The notes under the pieces were generated by a model that saw only the letters and a list, made by a program, of their open reading frames with translations, had not been told where the DNA came from and did no database searches. Source: Scleroderma bovista (lineage: Eukaryota; Basidiomycota; Agaricomycetes; Boletales; Sclerodermataceae). Taken from it: a stretch of DNA of 41,689 nucleotides. This document shows, in pieces, positions 1-9,390 of this stretch. Every line of letters begins with the position of its first letter. Positions within the stretch are counted from its first letter, which is position 1. A program made the translations under genes and the position numbers. The DNA lies in assembly GCA_037178675.1 (NCBI GenBank), contig JAYMGJ010000304.1:1-41689 (forward strand), read 5' to 3'.

Positions 1-1
1 A

Positions 2-1475
2 AAAACCACAAAGGAAAAATCACCAGGTGAACAGGGACCCTCCGGCGACATATTATCTGCCATCAGAAAACTGGCCAAAGACGTAGAGGATCTTAAACGT
101 GCGACACCCAATCCAACACCTTCCCAAAGCCCAACCAGGCCCAAAGAGGTCTTCGCCACAGGTCCTACCTTCCGCCCTAGCCCAATGGCAAGGACCCCAA
201 ATGTTGAAATTCCTGGTCCCTACAGTACCATTTTTTCCCTTATACTTAGTATGGACACGCCGAGCATTCCTTACATAATCACGGTCGTTCTTTATAGGAT
301 GTTTTTCTTTCGTTTCGTACCTCAGTCTCTGTTTGCACAGAAGTACTGAGGTAAGGCTACTCTACACATTCATTTACTATGATACTGACCTATGTAGTCA
401 TTTGTGACTCTTGTCTAGGTTAGTTAAATGAAGTCTCTGTTTGCACAGAAGTACTGAGTCATTTGTGACTCTTGTCTAGTGTCGAGCTGCGCCAGTTCAC
501 CTCACAAAACCAAAGCCAACGCAACCCCCGTTGCAACCCAATAACCCTTGGCAACGCCACCACCCAGCTCGACTCGTACTACAGATTCCCCCCACAGTAG
601 TGGACCACGACCGTCTAATGGGTACGAAGGCAGTGGAGGCAGTCAATGCGGCCCTAGCGCAGCAAGGCGCCAAAGCTAGTATCATCGCAGTCAAATGGAA
701 CGACAAAGGTAACTGTATCATAATATCCCACCCCAACTTCACTGCGATGGACTTGGAACCCCTTGGGAACATCATCGCGGCTGCCATCACAGGCAAGACT
801 GATATCACATGTACCGCCACCCCGGATAAAAAGTGGCACAGAGTGATACTAAACGGAGTGGACACGGGTAAATCAGACATCGATGAGGACATTGAACTGA
901 GCCACTTTCAGGGCCGTCATTCAGACGAGATGCTTCAGGAGCTACAAGCGAACAACCCATCCTTAGCCACCATATCCATCTCGGAGGCAAGATGGCTGAC
1001 CCGCCCAGAACAACTACGTGAGAAATCGCACTCGTCAATAGTACTAACAACCTCGTCACAGGAAGACGTTGAACTCCTCCTATGTCATGTACGGAGAGTA
1101 GTAATGTATGGCAGACTAGCATCCTTCTCCCGCTACCAGGACACAAAACCAGTCAGACAGTGCACAAACTGCTGGGCATATGGCCACATCAAATGCAACA
1201 AAGACCCGAAATGTAGGGTATGTGCTGGCAACCACACAGAAGACGACCACGCCTGCATCGAATGCCCCCCATCTGAGGATAACCAAAAGAACTGCAACCA
1301 CCTACCGTACAAGTGTGCCAACTGTGCTGGCTCACACCCCGCCGACAACACGAAATGCCCCACAAGAATCGCTCATGCCGGTACCACCTGCATCCCCTCC
1401 AAAGGTGGCCGCCCACATCACAGTACCCCCACTGCTAGTAATACCCACAACGCCACCCCTGTCATACCCTTATGA
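2..1475 (+). pseudogene. LINE A ORF1 (gag-like, zinc-knuckle), split by a 308-bp insertion
   Basis: The nucleic-acid-binding ORF1 protein of the LINE is open from base 2 to 201 and again from 510 to 1475. The inserted 308 bp plus a 5-bp duplication (313 bp) shift the frame by exactly the amount that separates the two halves, so the gene was in frame before the insertion. The C-terminal third has several Cys/His knuckles (CTNCWAYGHIKC, CRVCAGNHTEDDHAC, CANCAGSHPADNTKC) typical of retroelement gag proteins. The TTG at 531 is not the real start; the start lies left of the window, equivalent to the ATG at 5916 in LINE B. The stop TGA overlaps the ORF2 ATG (ATGA at 1472-1475). Confidence 0.88.
202..509. 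mobile_element. 308-bp insertion in LINE A ORF1, possible solo LTR
   Basis: LINE B lacks this segment at the same place in ORF1. It begins TGTTGAAAT, is flanked by CCAAA on both sides (197-201 and 510-514), and contains two pairs of direct repeats: 324-350 with 432-458, and 396-418 with 457-479. The TG start and 5-bp duplication suggest a solo LTR, but the right end (CACAAAA) lacks a clean CA, so the class is uncertain. It has no coding capacity. Confidence 0.6.
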
Positions 1476-4400
1476 GGAGACAACATACCAAACCTATCAA
1501 TATCCTACAGCTCAATGCGAATCGGAGCAACTCAGTTTGCCACGCAATCCTAAACGCAACGGTAGACTCGTTTGACATAATTCTCTTAACTGAACCCTGG
1601 TTTGGTTTTATAGGCAATGGACAACGTGGCCCAGTAGCACTAAGTGGCTGGAACCCGATCCTACCACTTCAACCCATTCCAGAAGACCTCACCCCACGGA
1701 CAATGGCCTATTATAGGCACAGAGATGATTTCCACGTCACACTCCGTTCTGACCTAGTATCGGATGCTGACATACAGATATTACAGGTCGATCAACCCCC
1801 AAACCTCCCCACACTTATAGTGAACGTATACAACCAACGGGCTGGCGATGATCGGAATAGCTGGTCTGCAGACCGCCTCCGTAATGTCGTCCTCCCAGAG
1901 AATGTCCCGGTGGTTATCTCCGGAGATTTCAACATGCACCATCCCCTCTGGGCCATAGATGAACCGCGCCCCGACCCCAGAGCTGAGACACTTGTAGAGT
2001 GGCTGATGGACAACCACATGACCATGTGCAACGACAAGGGGTCACCCACCTTCCTGTCGCACTGTGGCAGGGCCACGTCGGTCCTTGACCTCACGTTTGC
2101 CAACAACGTCACGCTCGCAACCAACTCCACCTTTGAGTGGAGAATCGCACCTGAAATAGCACATGGCTCCGACCACTACCCGCTGACGTGGTCAATGGAT
2201 CGTGGAGCAGTAGCACTCGACAATGTCACAGCCCAGAGGTTCCGGTGGAGAAACCTGAAGGAAGACACACCAAAGAAGTGGAGAACGGCTTACCAGTCAG
2301 AAGTTGAAGACCGTGCATGGGCCTTCAGAGGACTGCACGACGAAAACCCGACTGTGCAAACCCTTGACATCGCAGCACTAGAACTGCACAACGCCTTGCA
2401 AGCCGCTATGGAAGCGCATATACCCAAACGTAAAGACAGTATACGGGCACGCCCATGGTGGACACCTGAATTGACCCAAGCGTACGAGTTCTTGCGTGAC
2501 CTGAGAAGGTCCGCACAAATCTTCCTTGGAATAGCTGACGAAGAACACGCGGAGACCCAGGGCCTGATACAGAGGACTAAAAACAGGCTAAAACAGCTGA
2601 CGAAGGCAGCCAAAAGAAAGTGGATCAACGATGAGCTAGTAAAGGCGACACCGGACGACATATGGGCGTTCACCAAGTGGCCTAAAGGTATACGCCAGTA
2701 CCCTTCCCCCCCCATCAGCCCTGGCCAAGGCCTACCTGCGGCGGTCTCACATGAGGACAAGTGCAACGCACTTCGCAGCGTACTGTTCCAACCCCCCCCT
2801 CCCATTCATGCAGAACCCACCGACCTCGAACACGACCATATCGCCTGGGAACCTGTATCGTACGCAGAAGTCCGTAGAGCAATCTTCACCCCAAACCAGC
2901 ACAAAGCCCCAGGCCCCAGTCAGATCAATAACATGGTCCTTCGGTGGGCATGGGCAGCCAACCCCGTCTCGATATACCTCTTGGTCAGCTGCTGTGCTAA
3001 AGTCGGATACCACCCCCAAATATGGAGGAAGACGGTAGCAGTGGCGCTACGCAAACCGAAGAAGCCCGACTACTCCAACCCGCGTGCCTACCGTCTCATA
3101 CAACTAGAGGAATGTCTAGGGAAAGTCCTGGAATCAGTCATCGCCCGTCGCCTCTCCCACATGATTCATGAGCACAACCTAGTCCCTGCCACACAGTTCG
3201 GAGGCCGTCCAGGCAGTTCGACAGTGGACGCCGCACTCGTGTTCACCCATGACATTGAAGCAGCCCGCAACCATGGCCTTGTCACCACCAGCCTGACCCT
3301 AGACATTAAAGGCTTCTTTGACTACGTCAACCACAACAAGTTAACGTCCATAATGCACAGAAAAAGGATCCCACTTCCCATGGTCAAGTGGGTTACCTCA
3401 TTCCTGTCCAACAGGGAGGCGGCGATCTGCCTAGATGGCCGAATCTCAGATTCCAGACCAGTGGAGAACGGAATCCCGCAAGGATCGCCCATTTCCCCCG
3501 CACTATCAATCCTGTACGCATCCCCAGTATATGAAGAATTCCAGTCCAGACTAGCTGCAAGATACGTCCACCGGGCACCACCCACTGCCAAACTCACCCC
3601 CACCGCACTCACAGGGTACATCGACGATGTCAACCTGTACAACTCCTCAACTAGTCTGCTACAGAACGTGATCGCTTTATGTGCGGCTTTCCTTACCACA
3701 CTACACATTCTACACGGACTTGGACTCTCAATCGACTTCATCAAATGTGAACTCACACACTTCACGAGAAAGCACAATATTGTTTTCCCTGACATCACTC
3801 TCCCCGGCCCAGATGGAGATATCACCATAACCCACCGTGGCACTATGAAGTGGCTAGGTATCACGTTTGACTCGAAGTTGCTCTTTAACGAGCACGTAAA
3901 AATGGCTACTAACAAAGCGGAAAATATTGCTAAGGGGCTGACCATGCTCGGAAACACAGTCCGAGGCCTACACCAACGCCTCCTCTGCACCATCTACAGC
4001 GCATGCGTACGGAGTGTCATGACGTACGCCAGCCCAGTCTGGTGGAATGGTAAGAAGAAGCATGTGAACAAACTCACCCGGGTACAGAATACCTGCCTCC
4101 GCCATATATGTGTGGCTTTCCGCACCACCCCAATCCATGCATTGGAAATAGACAGCGCCATCCCACCAATCCCCCTCGTCCTTGAACGCCTCAGTAACAA
4201 CGCGGCGTCAAGACTCCACAAACTAGCTCATACCAATCCTATCCGCCTCAGGATCCCACAGGAGTGGCGCGGATACGACAGTGCTTACCCTGCACCCCCA
4301 CTCCCACCAGACAAATTCCACCCGAGGAGCAGAAAACCCCCCAAAACGACGTGTCTAACCAAACTCGCATTACGCTCCTCACCCAATATCCCCCACATAG

Positions 4401-5473
4401 ATATATTCGCAATCTCCCCCTGGTCCCAGACTATAGCCACCTTCTCACCCCGCCTCTCAGTCAGGAGCACAAGTGTTGAAGATGACAAAGACAAAGCTGC
4501 CGCAGCTCACATCAAACACATCCGCACCTTTCAGTCAGACCCGTCCCACATCCTGACCTACTCCGACAGATCACTGCGCAAAGACGAAGCGGGTCAGCAG
4601 AGCGCAGGAGCTGGATGGACAGGATACCACGGCCCCCGTGAAGTCTTCCATGGGTCCAAACCTTTGGGCCCTTACATGGAAATTTACGACGCAGAAGCCA
4701 CCGCCATCAATGCAGCAGTAAAGGCTGCCATAGACTTCGCGACAGAAAACAACGTCACATACATCCACATATTTGCTGACAACCAGGCTGCCGTCCAGAC
4801 GGCATTCGATGCTGTACCAGGTTCTTCCCAACACACCAACCTGCACACCCGCTCTCTCATCATCTCATTCCTCAAATCCTCGAACCAACACCACATTGAG
4901 ATTGCATGGGCACCTGGTCACAAAAACATCGTCGGCAATGAACGAGCGGACACCCTGGCGAAAGCAGCGACTGAAGTTGTTATAGACAACCCACCCATCT
5001 CCCTCTCCCATGAGAAATCCCAGTCCCGCCAACACCTTATCTCAGCCTGGACAGAAGAATGGAACAAACAACTCCAACGCCCAAGCGCATTCCTACAAGC
5101 GAATAGGTTCACCCCTGCCCTACAACCCCACGAGCATTTCACCCATACCCCCCGTGACATCTATGGTTGCCTCATCCAATGTCGCACAGGTCACGCCTTT
5201 ATGGGCGAGTACTACAACAAACACGTCCCCACTGAAGACCGCTCCTGCCCATGTGGCGAACCACTCCAATCGCGAGACCACATCATAGCCACCTGCCCCA
5301 CGTATGAAGAACAACGCCAGATCCTCAAATCTGCCTCTGAGGATCTTGTCACGTCAGACATCATCGGCACCACAGAAGGCATAGAGGCACTGGTAAAATT
5401 CCTCCGCGCCACCAACGCATTCAAAAAACATCGTGCCCCCACCCCACCCGAAGTACCTCCAGTGCAACCATGA
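1472..5473 (+). CDS. LINE A ORF2: endonuclease / reverse transcriptase / RNase H
   Basis: An intact 1333-aa polyprotein. An APE-like endonuclease fills about residues 1-230, with NANRS, LLTEPW, SGDFNMHHPLW, SVLDLTF and GSDHYPL holding the catalytic Asn, Glu, Asp, Asp and His. Reverse transcriptase covers about 520-800: motif A TLDIKGFFDYVNH, GIPQGSPISP, and the YIDD catalytic box near residue 715. RNase H lies at about 1025-1165 (YSDRS, DAEA, ADNQAA, NERAD). A CPCGE...DHIIATCP Cys/His motif follows near 1258. Length and order fit Tad1/I-type elements. The ATG overlaps the ORF1 stop as ATGA, which points to coupled stop-restart translation. No stop or frameshift is visible, so the enzyme itself may be functional even though this copy's ORF1 is broken. 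Confidence 0.95.
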   Translation: MRRQHTKPINILQLNANRSNSVCHAILNATVDSFDIILLTEPWFGFIGNGQRGPVALSGWNPILPLQPIPEDLTPRTMAYYRHRDDFHVTLRSDLVSDADIQILQVDQPPNLPTLIVNVYNQRAGDDRNSWSADRLRNVVLPENVPVVISGDFNMHHPLWAIDEPRPDPRAETLVEWLMDNHMTMCNDKGSPTFLSHCGRATSVLDLTFANNVTLATNSTFEWRIAPEIAHGSDHYPLTWSMDRGAVALDNVTAQRFRWRNLKEDTPKKWRTAYQSEVEDRAWAFRGLHDENPTVQTLDIAALELHNALQAAMEAHIPKRKDSIRARPWWTPELTQAYEFLRDLRRSAQIFLGIADEEHAETQGLIQRTKNRLKQLTKAAKRKWINDELVKATPDDIWAFTKWPKGIRQYPSPPISPGQGLPAAVSHEDKCNALRSVLFQPPPPIHAEPTDLEHDHIAWEPVSYAEVRRAIFTPNQHKAPGPSQINNMVLRWAWAANPVSIYLLVSCCAKVGYHPQIWRKTVAVALRKPKKPDYSNPRAYRLIQLEECLGKVLESVIARRLSHMIHEHNLVPATQFGGRPGSSTVDAALVFTHDIEAARNHGLVTTSLTLDIKGFFDYVNHNKLTSIMHRKRIPLPMVKWVTSFLSNREAAICLDGRISDSRPVENGIPQGSPISPALSILYASPVYEEFQSRLAARYVHRAPPTAKLTPTALTGYIDDVNLYNSSTSLLQNVIALCAAFLTTLHILHGLGLSIDFIKCELTHFTRKHNIVFPDITLPGPDGDITITHRGTMKWLGITFDSKLLFNEHVKMATNKAENIAKGLTMLGNTVRGLHQRLLCTIYSACVRSVMTYASPVWWNGKKKHVNKLTRVQNTCLRHICVAFRTTPIHALEIDSAIPPIPLVLERLSNNAASRLHKLAHTNPIRLRIPQEWRGYDSAYPAPPLPPDKFHPRSRKPPKTTCLTKLALRSSPNIPHIDIFAISPWSQTIATFSPRLSVRSTSVEDDKDKAAAAHIKHIRTFQSDPSHILTYSDRSLRKDEAGQQSAGAGWTGYHGPREVFHGSKPLGPYMEIYDAEATAINAAVKAAIDFATENNVTYIHIFADNQAAVQTAFDAVPGSSQHTNLHTRSLIISFLKSSNQHHIEIAWAPGHKNIVGNERADTLAKAATEVVIDNPPISLSHEKSQSRQHLISAWTEEWNKQLQRPSAFLQANRFTPALQPHEHFTHTPRDIYGCLIQCRTGHAFMGEYYNKHVPTEDRSCPCGEPLQSRDHIIATCPTYEEQRQILKSASEDLVTSDIIGTTEGIEALVKFLRATNAFKKHRAPTPPEVPPVQP

Positions 5474-5855
5474 CACTACTCTGACCTCCCTTCTACCCAG
5501 GTCATTCCCGTTGTCCGTACCACACGCAAAATGTCCCCTATGGACACCTCGCATGACCCCCACCCATCCAAAGTATCTCCCGCACAACCGTGACGTTGTA
5601 CTGACCCCCCTTTTTCCCAGATCCAGATCGTGACTTTTCGCATCATCATCGTCAACATCAGACTATTCTGTTTATTACACGCATCGTGTCCCTGCTGGGA
5701 TTACTCCATAAGACCCTCATACTTAGATGACCTACAAATACTCGCTATATAGTACCCTTTCTCTCTAAATACGTTACTTTCCTATGGCCCTGTGGCACCG
5801 CGTCTTAGCACTTTTTGTTTGCTTGCAGCGGGATATAAATTTAGAATTCTCTCTC
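5474..5855 (+). other. LINE A 3' untranslated region
   Basis: Non-coding tail after ORF2, closely matched by 15065-15444 in LINE B. It ends in a short pyrimidine run (CTCTCTC). The last 13 bases before LINE B (CTGCAACTGAAGC) recur right after LINE B and are probably target-site sequence. Confidence 0.75.
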
Positions 5856-5868
5856 CTGCAACTGAAGC
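5856..5868 (+). repeat. Left copy of probable 13-bp target-site duplication of LINE B
   Basis: CTGCAACTGAAGC sits immediately before LINE B and again immediately after its CT-rich 3' end at 15445-15457. This is the expected position of a LINE target-site duplication. It could instead be the shared 3' tail of both LINEs, since only two copies are available. Confidence 0.6.
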
Positions 5869-5915
5869 GAAGGAGCACCTTGACCTTTTACCACCATCAT
5901 CTGAAAAATTTTCCC

Positions 5916-6387
5916 ATGGGAAAGTCCAGACGATTGGCAGTAAGGATGGAGTGCAATAATAGTCTTGCGAACCACCACAAATGCAGTAAATGTGCTCGTA
6001 TTGAGGGACCTACCCCTCCCCACAGCAAAGACCCAACCTCCTCTAGCCCCAGTAGCGGACGCGGATCCCCTACCACATCAGAGGCAGTGCCCCACCCACC
6101 CAACCCTAACACGCCTTCGGACGTGGACCAGGAAATGGAGGAATGGGCTACAACTAGTACATCCATCCCCAACTGGAGCGATGATGCTGACCTCTTACCC
6201 CAGACTGCAAACAACGGTGAACCACCCTCACAAACGGAACTCCTTGTATCACTGCACAAAACTCTTGAGAGTGCTGCAGATACTCTAAACAAGTTATCCA
6301 TTCACGCCGTGATCCTGGAGCGCACACTTAGTGTCGTACAAGAGATACACCGCAGAACCACAAAGGAAAAATCACCAGATGAACAGG
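5916..6387 (+). pseudogene. LINE B ORF1, N-terminal part
   Basis: The true N-terminus of the LINE ORF1. The chosen ATG (5916, MGKSRRLAVRMECNN) lies 47 bp inside the element; the upstream ATG at 5784 belongs to the LINE A 3' UTR and is not used. The piece has HHKCSKC near the start, a Pro/Ser-rich linker, then a helical stretch (LLVSLHKTLESAADTLNKL) that could be a coiled coil. It ends at TTKEKSPDEQ where the TIR element begins; the same residues open the window in LINE A. Confidence 0.8.
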
Positions 6388-8729
6388 CATCAGCAAATCC
6401 CTTATTTCGAGACAGTACTGACAGTAATTACCATAATAGTACAGTATTTGACAGTGCTTACAGCACACGTTACCACAGGGTCCCAGTTCCACGGGAACCC
6501 AGCACTGACACAGTATGTTTACAGTACGTGTTACATAAGGTAACTTCACAGAATTTCTCTAAGTCCCATCGCTTACCCCACCCCCACCCCCACTCCACCA
6601 CCAGTCATCTGCAAATTTACCTGAAGGAATGGGCATGAAATGTCAACCTCCGTTTGGAAGGACATGCTGTAAGACAACTTCTCCGCTCGGTTAGACACTC
6701 GTAGGCCAATGAGAGGGCTCCGTCAAGTACAAGAGACTGTCAAACAGCCATCCCGCTTGTTGCGTTGTGCAGATGCACTGTAATAATCACACTGTCAACT
6801 GTTCACGCACAACGCGGCCGCCACTCCCACACCATCACCACAGCGCAATTGCATGCACAGGTGTGTCCTTTTTTCGTTTACTAACTATTTTTACAGGCCT
6901 TTGCGTGCAGGGTCCGCACCTCCACCTGCGTACATGTACGCCCGCAGAGTGCGATTGCCTCTGCTACTATGAGGTATGTTTATTTTTTTTATTTTTTTAC
7001 TAATAAGCATTCTTACAGGTCGAGTCTGTGTGGGCACCCGCACCTGCACACCAACCACAACGCGATGACAACGATGACACCACCAACGCAATGCCGACCA
7101 CCACAACCACATGACCACCACCAAATGCCGTCGACGACAACCACACCGCACCGCCGACGATGATGACACCGCCACCAACGCAACGCAAACCACCACCACG
7201 ACCCTCTCCACCGCACCAAACGACAGTGATGACAGCCACCACCGCACCCAACAGCAACACCACCACCCTCTCCACCACACCCAACGGCGACACCACAATG
7301 CCAACCACCACCACCACCCTCTCTACCGCACCAAATGGTGACGCAGACGGCCACTACCGCACGGATCGTCGACAGCCACCACCCCATCACCAGCGTCAAT
7401 GACGACAACTCCAGCCCCAGTACGATGCAACCACCACCGCCACTGGCGTGACGATGACGACCAGCCCCAGCATGCTACGACGCGATCACCACCACCACGA
7501 CCGGCGACAACAACAATGACAACGGTGATCAGGGCAGCTGGCGGGACGGACGGCGATGACGATGATGATCAGAGCAGCCACAGGGACGGGCGGACAACAA
7601 CAACAACAACAACAACCCTGGGCAGCCAGTGCCACCGCAGGGACAGACGGCGACGACAACGACAACGATCTGGGCGGCTGGCACAAGGACGGACGGCGAC
7701 CACCACCGTATCACCGGCGTAGACGGTGACGACCCCAGCATGCACACTCTGCGGTGTGACCACCACCACCCACTGGCGTGACAACGACAACGACCGCCCT
7801 ACCGCCAGCACACACGCACGACCACCACCCACTGGCGTGACGGCGACGACTCCAGCGCCAGCGCGCACACACACTACGACGTGACGACAACAACGATGGC
7901 GGCCACGGCGCCAGCGCCAGCACACGACCCTGCGGTACAACCACCATCAGCGCCGTGGTACGACGTTGATGACCCCAGTGCAGCACGCACGCTGCGACCC
8001 GACCACCACCACCGGCTTGATGACGACAACGGCCCCAGCCTCAGCACGCATGCACGGTGTGACGCAACCACAACCACCACTGGCATGACAACGGTGCCAG
8101 CACCAGCATGCATGCATGCTGTGACGCGACTGACCACGACCACGACTGGCGACGCCCCCAGCGCCAGCACGCACACACACACGCTGCGATGCGGATGATG
8201 ATCTGGGCAGCTGGCACAAGGACGGACGACGATCCGGACAGCTGGCAGGACGGATGGCGATGGTGATGACGACGATCCTGGGCAACTGGCACAGGGATGG
8301 ATGGTGACGGTGACGACGATGATCCTGGGCAACTGGCACAGGGATGGACGGCGATGACGACGACGACTGCTAGCCACAGAGGCACGATGGTGAGTGGGGG
8401 CGGCTTTACATTAGTATTAGTGTATTACTGTGTAGCTACAATTTACAATACAAAACTATACAGAATGACTACAGAGTGACTACAGAGTGATACAGAGTCG
8501 ATACAGATCGGTGACAGCGCGACAGCGCGACACAGTGGACACAAAGGACGAATTTATCTATATTAAGTATGATTTGTACAGCGCACAACATCGGGTAATA
8601 GTCTGTACAGCGCTGTACTGTAACTGCACAGCCTTGTACAAATGGGGACCTATCTGTACCGCTGTAGCAACTGTAGCCAACTGTAGCCGGCGGTACAGCT
8701 CGGCACAGTGACTTATGGTTTTGCTGATG
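6388..8729. mobile_element. TIR element 1: non-autonomous DNA transposon with a trinucleotide-repeat core
   Basis: Inserted in LINE B ORF1. The ends are perfect inverted repeats CATCAGCAAA...TTTGCTGATG, flanked by CAGG on each side (6384-6387 and 8730-8733); LINE A shows the empty site GAACAGGGACC. Just inside both ends lie many TACAGT/ACAGTAC-like motifs, which are candidate transposase-binding subterminal repeats. The middle (about 7030-8380) is CAC/GAC-rich repeat sequence. The long ORFs there exist in several frames on both strands and are repeat artefacts. No transposase is present. It has the same end sequence and architecture as 37157-39845. Confidence 0.8.
7030..8380. repeat. CpG-rich trinucleotide/minisatellite core of TIR element 1
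   Basis: First CAC/ACC/GAC-type triplet repeats, then a degenerate minisatellite in which blocks like CCCCAGCGCCAGCACGCA, GCGGTGTGAC and CCACTGGCGTGACGACGAC recur roughly every 80-90 bp. From about 8205 another unit recurs about every 55 bp (CTGGGCAACTGGCACAGGGA). It is non-coding. Confidence 0.75.
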
Positions 8730-9390
8730 CAGGGACCTTCTGGTGACATCTTATCTGCCATCAGAAAACTGGCCAAAGATGTAGAAGATCTTAAACGCGC
8801 AGCACCCAACCCAACCCCCTCCCAAAGCCCAACCAGGCCCAAAGAGGTCTTTGCCACAGGTCCTACCTTCCGCCCTAGCCCAGTGGCAAGGACCCAAAGC
8901 CAGTGCAACCCCCTTTGCAACCCAATAACCTTTGGCAACGCCACCATCCAGCTCGTCTTGTATTACAGATTCCCCCCACAGTACTAGACCACGACTGGTT
9001 GACAGGTATGAAGGCGGTGGAGGCAGCCAATGCGGCCCTAGTGCAGCATGGCACCAAAGCCAGTATCATCGCAGTCAAATGGAACGACAAAGGTAACTGT
9101 ATCGCAATATCCCACCCCAACTTCAATGCGACAGACCTGGAACCCCTTGGGAACATCATTGCGGCCGCCATCACAGGCAAGAGTGATATCACATGTACTG
9201 CTACTCCAGATAAAAAGTGGCATAGAGTGATACTAAACGGAGTAGACACAGGTAAATCAGACATTGATGAGGACATTGAACTGAGCCATTTTCAGGGTCG
9301 TCATTCAGATGAGATACTCCATGAGCTACAAGCGAACAACCCATCCTTAGCCACCATATCCATCTCGGAGGCAAGATGGCTGACCCGCCC
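8730..9390 (+). pseudogene. LINE B ORF1, middle part (frameshifted)
   Basis: Continues ORF1 after the TIR element (GDILSAIRKLAKDVEDLKR, then PPTVLDHDWLTG). One C is missing relative to LINE A near 8894 (ACCC against ACCCC), shifting the frame so that the first half would stop at 8987; the second half reads on in another frame. It ends at ARWLTRP, where the inverted block begins. Confidence 0.82.

Larger units (their letters stand above)
1..5855 (+). mobile_element. LINE A, Tad1/I-like non-LTR retrotransposon (5' end outside window)
   Basis: This is a non-LTR retrotransposon with an ORF1 carrying zinc knuckles, a long ORF2 (endonuclease, reverse transcriptase, RNase H, C-terminal Cys/His motif) and a 382-bp 3' untranslated tail ending in a short CT run. 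The window opens inside ORF1; by comparison with LINE B about 0.49 kb of the 5' end lies upstream, so a full unit is about 6.0 kb. ORF1 is broken by a 308-bp insertion (202-509) but ORF2 is intact. LINE B follows directly downstream in the same orientation. The clade assignment rests on domain order (EN-RT-RH plus a CCHC-type gag) and was not tested by phylogeny. Confidence 0.93.

Noticed and set aside
531..533. TTG at 531 as the start of LINE A ORF1
   Set aside because: The frame continues upstream to 510 and, past the insertion, to the window edge; LINE B shows the real ATG further upstream (5916).
6891..8385. Many long ORFs on both strands in the CAC/GAC repeat
   Set aside because: Triplet repeats keep all frames open; the translations are low-complexity Thr/His/Pro, Val/Val or Ser/Arg strings with no domain.
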